NCBI RefSeq assembly: GCF_002844375.1
Contig: NZ_CP024199.1
Location: 384,001 to 448,000 of the forward strand
DNA: 64,000 nucleotides
DNA from: Thalassospira marina
Lineage (GTDB): Bacteria > Pseudomonadota > Alphaproteobacteria > Rhodospirillales > Thalassospiraceae
Direction: 5' to 3'
Within the stretch, counting starts at the first letter, position 1, and each line of letters begins with the position of its first letter. The notes under the pieces are model-generated. The model had not been told where the DNA came from. It worked only from the letters and a program-made list of their open reading frames with translations, and ran no database searches. The translations under genes and the position numbers were made by a program. Positions 57,988-64,000 of the stretch are shown here, piece by piece.

Positions 57988-58345
57988 GCCCGCAGGGAAT
58001 GCCGCCGTCACGCGACATGACACCTTCCCGGCGGATCGTATATTTCCTGTATTTTTGATGTGCAGGTTGTTGTTATGCGCTTAACGCCCTTTGTTCTTGA
58101 TCAGGGTCATTTTGTATGACTTCGGCGTGTCTTCTGGCTGGGCACATCGCGCAGCGCGGTGCGGTGTATCGGGCAGATGATATAACACACCCAGAAGCCG
58201 CCGAAATGAAACCCATAGGGCCGATGCCATTTGTCGCCCTGCCAGGTCGAAATCCTGGACTGTAAAACCGTTACACCCTGCGGATTTCTGCTTGCGGGGC
58301 ACCAAATGACAGCGGCAAAAAGAGCCTGATTAAGGGCAAAGGGTA
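57988..58345. other. Region between the LacI gene and tag
   Basis: 358 bases. A minus-strand frame with only a TTG start and no ribosome binding site runs through most of it; I do not accept it as a gene. The GGTCGAAATCC near 58244 is not part of a tRNA fold. No terminator with a T run is seen. Confidence 0.5.
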
Positions 58346-58999
58346 TTAGCCCGCCGTTAATTCCTGATAGCGGAAGCAGTCGGTTGTGTGATCCATGATC
58401 AGACCGGTTGCCTGCAAATAGGAATAAATGATCGTCGATCCAACAAAGCGCATCCCGCGTTTATGCAGGTCTTTTGAAAGGGCATCGCTGACCTTTGTTG
58501 TGACTGGCACATCGCCATGCGTCTGCCAGTGATTGACGATGGGCGTGCCATCGACAAAGCGCCAGACATAGGCATCAAAACTGCCAAATTCGCTGGCGAT
58601 ATCGATAAATATCTGCGCGTTACGTACGCTGCTGGCGACTTTCAGGCGGTTGCGGATAATGCCGCTATCGCCCAGAAGTGCAGCCTGTTTGGCATCGTCA
58701 TAGGATGCCACCTTTTGCACATCGAAATTATCGTAGGCTGCCCGGTATTCCGCGCGCCGTGATAAAACTGTCAACCAGCTAAGCCCGGCCTGCGCCCCTT
58801 CCAGGATCAGCATTTCAAAGAAATGCCGGTCATCATGCACCGGTGTTCCCCATTCATAGTCGTGATAGGCAACGTAAAAGGGCTTGTCGATATGGGTAAG
58901 CGCCCATTGGCAGCGCGGAATGGCGGTATCGACCGGGCCGGTTTGAGCATGAGTATGGGCGCGGGCATGGTGCTGTTTGGCGTGCTTGTGATCGGTCAT
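58346..58999 (-). CDS. tag: DNA-3-methyladenine glycosylase I
   Basis: Base-excision glycosylase of 217 residues that removes 3-methyladenine. Signature: RCQWALTHIDKPFYVAYHDYEWGTPVHDDRHFFEMLILEGAQAGLSW, with the Zn-type Cys and C-terminal His (MDHTTDCFRY). The first 28 residues are His/Ala-rich (HKHAKQHHARAHTHAQ), beyond the usual start and possibly metal-binding or simply unstructured. It shares the neighbourhood with alkB but is not in one operon. Confidence 0.92.
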   Translation of the reverse strand: MTDHKHAKQHHARAHTHAQTGPVDTAIPRCQWALTHIDKPFYVAYHDYEWGTPVHDDRHFFEMLILEGAQAGLSWLTVLSRRAEYRAAYDNFDVQKVASYDDAKQAALLGDSGIIRNRLKVASSVRNAQIFIDIASEFGSFDAYVWRFVDGTPIVNHWQTHGDVPVTTKVSDALSKDLHKRGMRFVGSTIIYSYLQATGLIMDHTTDCFRYQELTAG

Positions 59000-59265
59000 C
59001 AGGCAATGCTTTTTATAAATTGCGATTTGGGGCGCACAGGCTGCGTTGAGGGCAGCTTAGCACCGCTTACCCCGTGTACCGAGATTATCTTGCCGGGTTT
59101 TGCCGGGCAAAAACGGCGAATTGCCCAAAAGGCATGCAGATTTGAGTGCCAAACGGGATGTGACATAAAAGTGCAATCAAAATGCAATTGAATATTAAAA
59201 ATTGAAATAATTTTAGCGTGATAAATGCTTGGACGGTTCCTTTCCAACAAAAGACCGTTCACCCG
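59000..59265. promoter_or_regulatory. Probable promoter region of the ABC importer operon
   Basis: The segment 59150-59220 is very AT-rich and precedes the ATPase gene. I looked for a Fur-type box and found no convincing one; two AATTGAA copies (59187-59193 and 59202-59208) are the only repeat. The boundaries given are those of the intergenic region. Confidence 0.4.
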
Positions 59266-60399
59266 ATGATTTCCGCTGAAAATTCCACCAGGCAGGCCGG
59301 TTCGCCGGTTGTTGTGACCGGCGCATCCCAGCGTTTTGGTCGCAATACCGTGCTTGAAGCCATTGATCTTGCCGTTGCACCGGGCGAGGTCGTTGCCCTG
59401 CTTGGCCCGTCGGGCTGTGGCAAAACCACATTGTTGCGGTTACTGGCCGGTCTTTCGCGCCCGACAACAGGCAGCATTCATATTGGCGACCAGCTGGTGG
59501 CAGATGCTTCGTCGGGGGCGTTTGTGCCGCCGGAACGGCGTTCGATTGGCATGGTGTTTCAGGATTACGCGCTGTGGCCACATATGACTGTGGCGCAGAA
59601 TGTCGGCTTCCCGCTGGAAATGCAGAATATTGGCCGCGCTGAACGCGACACCCGCATTGCCGGTGCGCTGGAAATGGTCGGGCTGGGCCATGTGGCAGAC
59701 CGCCAGCCAGGCACCCTTTCGGGCGGGCAGCAGCAGCGTGTTGCCCTTGCGCGTGCAATTGTATCGCGCCCGCGCCTTGTTTTGTTTGATGAACCGCTTT
59801 CAAACCTGGACCGTGAATTGCGCGAAAGCCTGGTGGTCGATATTGCCGCCCTGTTGCGCAAACTGGGCATGACGGCGGTTTACGTCACCCACGATCATGG
59901 CGAGGCCTTTGCCATTGCCGATCGTGTCGCCATTTTGCATAGCGGCAATATTTTGCAAATTGATGCGCCAGAACAGCTCGTTGGTCGCCCGACCTCGCCG
60001 CAGGTGGTTGATTTTCTGAAGCTGGGGCTGGTTTTGCCCGCCGAAGTCAATAATGGCGAACTGGTTATTGGCGGTGGTGCCCATCGCCTGTCGCCGCCAG
60101 CCGGGCTGGTTAATGGCAGCCGGTCGGGGGATTTGTTTTTGCCGCGTTCGGCCCTGATGGCATCGGGTGTGAATAACGGGGCACGCAACGGTAATGCCAT
60201 TAGCGGCACGGTCGTTCACAGCATGTTTCGCGGCGATGGTTACGCCGTTCAGATGCGTTTTGACCAGAATATCGCCATTGAAATGTTCAGTGCCACACGC
60301 CTTGGGGACGGCACGGTTCACGACCTTGATATCTCGTGGGATCGGGCCTTTTGGTATCCGCACGACACTTCACATACCGAACGCACACATAACGCGTAA
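59266..60399 (+). CDS. ABC importer ATPase (FbpC/PotA-like)
   Basis: ATPase of 377 residues. Walker A LLGPSGCGKTTLLR, signature LSGGQQQRVALARAI, Walker B PRLVLFDEPLSNLD and the H-loop VYVTHDHGEA, followed by a C-terminal TOBE-like regulatory domain (about 280-365). Probable start ATG 59266 (MISAENSTRQ), although a GTG at 59218 is possible. First gene of an ATPase-binding protein-permease operon. Confidence 0.92.
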   Translation: MISAENSTRQAGSPVVVTGASQRFGRNTVLEAIDLAVAPGEVVALLGPSGCGKTTLLRLLAGLSRPTTGSIHIGDQLVADASSGAFVPPERRSIGMVFQDYALWPHMTVAQNVGFPLEMQNIGRAERDTRIAGALEMVGLGHVADRQPGTLSGGQQQRVALARAIVSRPRLVLFDEPLSNLDRELRESLVVDIAALLRKLGMTAVYVTHDHGEAFAIADRVAILHSGNILQIDAPEQLVGRPTSPQVVDFLKLGLVLPAEVNNGELVIGGGAHRLSPPAGLVNGSRSGDLFLPRSALMASGVNNGARNGNAISGTVVHSMFRGDGYAVQMRFDQNIAIEMFSATRLGDGTVHDLDISWDRAFWYPHDTSHTERTHNA

Positions 60400-60414
60400 A
60401 AGGGGATGACTAAG

Positions 60415-61371
60415 ATGAAAAGCCTGAAAACGGTTCTGCTTGCAGGTTTCGCCTGCCTTGCACTGACGGGAAATGCCATGGCGCAAAGCGTCACGGTTTA
60501 CACGGCGGGTCCGGGGGGCCTGATCGAAAAGCTGGCAGCAGGTTTCAAGGATGAAACCGGCATTGATGTGAATGTGTTTCAGGCAACCACCGGCAAGGTG
60601 ATGGCCCGCCTTGAAGCTGAATCGGCCAATCCGGTTGCCGATGTGGTTATTTCGGCATCATGGAAAACGGCAACCAGCTTTGCCAAAAAAGACATGCTGC
60701 TGGATTACACCAGCGACAATGCCAAAACCGTTCCTGATTTCCTGAAAGGCCCGGGTTATGTGGCCCAGGGTATTTCGGCGCTGGCCATTGCCTGGAACCC
60801 GAAAAGCGGCACGCCGAAACCGGCAGACTGGTCGGACCTGACCAAGCCGGAATATAAAGACCTGATCACGATGCCGGACCCGGCACAGTCCGGTTCGGCC
60901 TATGAGCTGACCGCGGCACTGGCCGCACAGCCTGATCTGGGCTGGAAGCTGTTTGAAGGCCTGGCTGAAAACAAAATGATCGTTCCTGGTGCCAATGCCC
61001 AGGCCCTGAACCCGGTTTTGCAGGGTGCCAAGGCTGTTGTGTTTGGTGCGGTGGACTATATTGGTCTGGCACAGGCAGCCAAGGGTGAATCCATCGAAGT
61101 TGTTTTCCCGACCAGCGGCACCGTGATTGCCCCGCGTCCGATGATGATTTTGAAAACCTCGTCCCATCAGGACGAAGCCAAAAAATTCATCGATTACGTT
61201 CTGTCCGATGCGGGCCAGGCGATGGTGGCAAAAACCCAGTTGATGCCGGCGCGTTCCGACGTCAAGGCTGACCGCCCGCTGATCGCGGATCTGAAAATTC
61301 TGGAAGTTGATCCGAAAACCGACCGCAAGGCCGTTCTTGATCGCTTCGCCAAAACCTTTGGCATGGAATAA
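60415..61371 (+). CDS. ABC importer periplasmic binding protein (ferric-type)
   Basis: Binding protein of 318 residues of the AfuA/FbpA-like group. Signal peptide with NAMAQ cleavage, then VTVYTAGPGGLIEKLAAGFKDETG. The paired tyrosines that hold Fe(III) in classical FbpA are not visible; the equivalent region reads GAVDYIGLAQA with one Tyr. The substrate may be ferric iron bound differently or another ligand such as a phosphonate. AGGGG lies ten bases before ATG 60415; the ATG at 60406 is too close to it. Confidence 0.88.
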   Translation: MKSLKTVLLAGFACLALTGNAMAQSVTVYTAGPGGLIEKLAAGFKDETGIDVNVFQATTGKVMARLEAESANPVADVVISASWKTATSFAKKDMLLDYTSDNAKTVPDFLKGPGYVAQGISALAIAWNPKSGTPKPADWSDLTKPEYKDLITMPDPAQSGSAYELTAALAAQPDLGWKLFEGLAENKMIVPGANAQALNPVLQGAKAVVFGAVDYIGLAQAAKGESIEVVFPTSGTVIAPRPMMILKTSSHQDEAKKFIDYVLSDAGQAMVAKTQLMPARSDVKADRPLIADLKILEVDPKTDRKAVLDRFAKTFGME

Positions 61372-61381
61372 TAGGCCCAAC

Positions 61382-63073
61382 GTGCGCCTGACATCTTTGA
61401 AATCGCGAGTATTTGGCAACGGCGGCATGATTTTTGCCGCCGTTGCCCCTGTTTTGATCATTCTGGTGGCGTTTCCGCTGCTGTTTGTGGTGTTACAGGC
61501 CATTTTTCCCGATATCGCGCGGGGTATTTTTGCCAATCCGTTTTCCCGGTTTGTCGAAACCCTGTTTGACAAACACCTGATTGCCTGGACGTTAAACACC
61601 CTGATGCTGGGCGGCAGTGTTGTGCTGGTTTCGGCATTGGTTGCCGTGCCGCTGGGTATTTTGCGTGGGCTTTTTCGGGTGCCGTTTGCCGGGCTGTGGG
61701 ATGTGGTGTTTCTGGTGCCTTTTACCATTCCGCCCTATATCGCAGCGCTTGGCTGGATCATGGCCCTGCAGCCACGCGGTTATCTGGAACAGATAACCGG
61801 CATTAATTTTGGTGGTTTTCTTTTTTCATTTTGGGGCGTCGTGTTTGTCATGACGCTAAATGTTTTTCCCGTCGTTTATTTTGCCATTTCACGCATGGTT
61901 TCGTCGATTGGCGGGCGGTATCTGGAGGCGGCGCGCGTGGCGGGCTGCCCGCCGATGCGGTCTTTCTGGCGTATTACCCTGCCTTTGACGACGCCGGCAA
62001 TTGCCGCCAGCCTGCTTCTGGTTTTTGCCATGTCGATCGAAGAATTCGGCACACCGGCCGCACTGGCAGCACGCAGCGGTTTTCTGGTGCTGGTCACCGG
62101 GATCGAACAGCGCCTGTCGGATTACCCGATTGACCTGCCTGGTGCGTCGTTATTGTCGGTTATTCTGGTGGTGATTGCGATGGGGGCGTTTGTCCTGCAG
62201 CATCGCATTGTGTCGCGCCGCGATTTTCAAACCGTATCGGGCAAACCCGGTGCCAGCCGCCCCGCCGAACTGGGGGTATGGCGTATTCCGGTGGTGATCT
62301 TTTTTGCCATTATCGGGTTCCTGGGGGCGGTTATGCCGATTTTGTCGGTCGTCCTGACGGCATCAACCCGCACCATTTCCGGCGGGTTAAGTGCCGATAA
62401 CTTCTCGACCGAAAATTTTGCCGAGATTTTCGCCAATTCCGGCGGTGCGATGGAGGCCCTGGGCACCAGCCTGTCGCTGGGGCTGGGCGCTGCTGTTATT
62501 ACCGGTATTCTGGGCACCATGACGGCCTATGTCGTTGTGCGCCAGCGCACGGTTTCGTCACGCATCCTCGATTTTCTGACCCTGATGCCCAATACCATCC
62601 CCGGTGTTGTGGTGGCGGTCGGGCTTATTCTGGCGTGGAACCAGCCGTGGCTGCCGGTAACGCCGTATAATACCATCGGGGTTTTGGTGCTGGCCTATTG
62701 CTGTTTGCTGCTGCCCTATCCGGTGCGTTATGCCAATGCGGCCTTGCGCCAGGTCAGTGTCAGCCTGGAAGATGCCGCACGGGTTGCCGGGGCGGGCGGG
62801 ATCAAGGTGTTTTTCCGCATTTTGATGCCCCTGATTTTTCCCAGCATCCTTGCTGCCATGCTTCTGGTTTTTGCGGTTGCCGCGCGTGAACTGGTGGCCA
62901 CCATTCTGTTAGCACCCATCGGCACCAAGACGGTGGCACTGTTTATCTGGCGGCAGTTCGAGCAGGGATCGGTCGGTATGGGCATGGCCATGAGCGTGAT
63001 GGCAATTGCCATTACCATGACCATTCCGGTTGCCGTTGCGATCTGGGCGCGAAAACAGGGCCGGTTGTTCTGA
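61382..63073 (+). CDS. ABC importer permease, two fused domains (FbpB-like)
   Basis: Permease of 563 residues with about 12 membrane helices, made of two homologous BPD_transp_1 domains. EAA-type loops are visible twice: YLEAARVAGCPPMRSFWRITLPL and SLEDAARVAGAGGIKVFFRILMPL. This fused form is usual in ferric iron and some aminoethylphosphonate systems. The probable start is GTG 61382, ten bases after the binding-protein stop; ATG 61427 would lose the basic N-terminus. Confidence 0.9.
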   Translation: MRLTSLKSRVFGNGGMIFAAVAPVLIILVAFPLLFVVLQAIFPDIARGIFANPFSRFVETLFDKHLIAWTLNTLMLGGSVVLVSALVAVPLGILRGLFRVPFAGLWDVVFLVPFTIPPYIAALGWIMALQPRGYLEQITGINFGGFLFSFWGVVFVMTLNVFPVVYFAISRMVSSIGGRYLEAARVAGCPPMRSFWRITLPLTTPAIAASLLLVFAMSIEEFGTPAALAARSGFLVLVTGIEQRLSDYPIDLPGASLLSVILVVIAMGAFVLQHRIVSRRDFQTVSGKPGASRPAELGVWRIPVVIFFAIIGFLGAVMPILSVVLTASTRTISGGLSADNFSTENFAEIFANSGGAMEALGTSLSLGLGAAVITGILGTMTAYVVVRQRTVSSRILDFLTLMPNTIPGVVVAVGLILAWNQPWLPVTPYNTIGVLVLAYCCLLLPYPVRYANAALRQVSVSLEDAARVAGAGGIKVFFRILMPLIFPSILAAMLLVFAVAARELVATILLAPIGTKTVALFIWRQFEQGSVGMGMAMSVMAIAITMTIPVAVAIWARKQGRLF

Positions 63074-63216
63074 TTTTTGATTGGAAATACCGGGAAAATT
63101 GACCAAAACCCGGCGTTTGGGTGGCTTCGCGCTTGCGCCGCTCCGTCCTTGTCATTACCTTCGCGATGAACTGGTTTCCGTCATCCCAACGGGCAAGACA
63201 ACACGAAGGAGCGGTA

Positions 63217-63504
63217 ATGCAATCTGTCCTGATCCTGATAAGCACAGTGATCAAGCTTTATATCTGGTGCTTGATTCTTCAGGCGATCCTGAGCTGGCTG
63301 GTAGCGTTTAACGTCATCAATACCAGCAACCGTTTCATCTATATGGTCGGTGATTTTCTTTACCGTATTACCGAACCGGCCTTGCGGCCCATCCGGGCGA
63401 TTTTGCCCAATCTTGGCGGTATCGACCTGTCGCCGGTTGTGCTGATTTTGTTGCTGAGTTTCGCGCAAAACCTGCTGTTTGAGCTGTTCGCAAAGATGAT
63501 GTAG
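63217..63504 (+). CDS. YggT family membrane protein
   Basis: Protein of 95 residues with two membrane segments (VIKLYIWCLILQAILSWLV and LSPVVLILLLSFAQNLLF) separated by the family stretch YRITEPALRPIRAILPNLGGIDLSP. GAAGGAGCGGTA precedes ATG 63217. YggT proteins are often next to DUF167 (YggU) genes, as here, and have been linked to osmotic or ion homeostasis; the function is not settled. Confidence 0.9.
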   Translation: MQSVLILISTVIKLYIWCLILQAILSWLVAFNVINTSNRFIYMVGDFLYRITEPALRPIRAILPNLGGIDLSPVVLILLLSFAQNLLFELFAKMM

Positions 63505-63540
63505 TAATGCCGCCTTTGTTCTGTTGATTTCTGTTTATTG

Positions 63541-63870
63541 ATGATAGCAAAACCTGCATGCGAAATGCTGCCTGATGGCGGGGCGGTCCGGCTTTATCTT
63601 AGGTTGACGCCCAAGGCATCGCGCAATGCGGTAGGTGGTTGCCATCAGGATGCAGATGGACAGTGCCGTTTGAAGGCAACAGTTACGACTGTGCCGGAAA
63701 ACGGCAAGGCAAACGAGGCATTGGTCAAATTGCTGGCGAAAACGGCCAAATGGCCCAAATCGGCGATCGAAATTGTGAGCGGCCAGACCGATCGCAATAA
63801 GGTCTTGACCATTGCCGGTGATGCAATGCAGATCATGGCGCAAATCAATATATGGACGGGCGAGAACTGA
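63541..63870 (+). CDS. DUF167 (YggU) family protein
   Basis: Protein of 109 residues with the DUF167 pattern [53 protein letters not shown]. Structures of this family show a compact alpha/beta fold, function unknown. Start ATG 63541, one codon after an in-frame TTG. It lies between yggT and folD, same strand. Confidence 0.9.
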   Translation: MIAKPACEMLPDGGAVRLYLRLTPKASRNAVGGCHQDADGQCRLKATVTTVPENGKANEALVKLLAKTAKWPKSAIEIVSGQTDRNKVLTIAGDAMQIMAQINIWTGEN

Positions 63871-63871
63871 T

Positions 63872-64000
63872 ATGAGCAATGCGAAAATCATTGATGGCAA
63901 GGCATTTGCCGCAAAGCTGCGCGGTGATATCACAACCGAAGTTGCCAAGCTGAAGGCCGAACACGGGATCGTTCCCGGCCTTGCCGTGGTTCTGGTGGGT
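63872..64000 (+). CDS. folD: Methylenetetrahydrofolate dehydrogenase/cyclohydrolase FolD, 5' part
   Basis: The first 43 codons are present before the window ends: [22 protein letters not shown] and [12 protein letters not shown] are the typical FolD N-terminus (substrate-binding domain). The catalytic Lys and NADP site are beyond the edge. ATG 63872 follows the DUF167 stop by one base. Confidence 0.9.
   Translation, partial: MSNAKIIDGKAFAAKLRGDITTEVAKLKAEHGIVPGLAVVLVG

Noticed and set aside
58230..58275. Possible tRNA T-arm (GGTCGAAATCC)
   Set aside because: The expected TTC in the loop, the acceptor stem and an anticodon arm are missing.
58081..58305. Possible 74-residue minus-strand gene between the LacI gene and tag
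   Set aside because: It has only a TTG start, no ribosome binding site and no recognisable features.

Overview
The window reads as ordinary chromosome of an alphaproteobacterium, most likely a Rhodospirillales member close to Thalassospira (inferred from protein style and gene order, not from a search). Pointers are a stand-alone F1-type ATP synthase operon atpHAGDC without Fo genes, the overlapping DUF484-xerC pair close to priA, system I cytochrome c maturation genes with a separate ccmI, moderate GC, and many two-component, chemotaxis, RND and ABC genes. I saw no tRNA, rRNA, phage, transposase or CRISPR array.

Layout. 0.3-9 kb: zapE, zntB-type transporter, a large MscS-like channel, a tyrosinase paired with a DUF2182 membrane protein, a Nudix hydrolase. 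8.9-17.2 kb, all on the minus strand: nadC, nadA, then a tight four-gene operon (GST, FosA-like enzyme, methyltransferase, glutamine synthetase family), a YrhK-like protein, DUF484-xerC and a transaldolase. 17.4-26.4 kb: priA, an orphan periplasmic binding protein, a MazG-like protein and the ATP synthase operon with a strong terminator. 26.6-33.8 kb: a SDR/LysR divergent pair, an Rcp1-like response regulator, ccmI and ccmF, and a cation diffusion facilitator. 33.9-39.4 kb: TPP riboswitch-thiC, phoH with a structured leader, prfC and a small unknown gene. 39.6-44.5 kb: azlD/azlC, an AraC regulator, and a chemoreceptor fused to a PilZ domain. 44.9-50.7 kb: a three-gene RND efflux operon. 50.8-53.6 kb: ars operon arsR-arsC-arsH-arsB. 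53.8-55.1 kb: a soluble PAS chemoreceptor. 55.7-59.0 kb: alkB and tag (alkylation repair) flanking a LacI regulator. 59.3-63.1 kb: a ferric-type ABC importer. The end holds yggT, a DUF167 gene and the start of folD.

Functional themes are housekeeping (NAD, thiamine, ATP, replication restart, cytochrome c, translation termination) mixed with detoxification and stress functions (FosA-like/GST, ars, RND, AlkB/Tag, CDF).

The most unusual structure is not a gene. Between alkB and the lacI-type gene (56.42-56.53 kb) lies an array of about 16 heptamers whose sequence changes stepwise from CGACTGC to GGAATGG. Its second half makes seven GGGG runs separated by AAT, a textbook G-quadruplex pattern. 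Other items worth checking are the phoH leader (possible sRNA or uORF attenuator), paired LacI operators, a palindrome upstream of nadA, a FosA homologue that keeps every catalytic residue, and a terminator-like hairpin just ahead of atpH.
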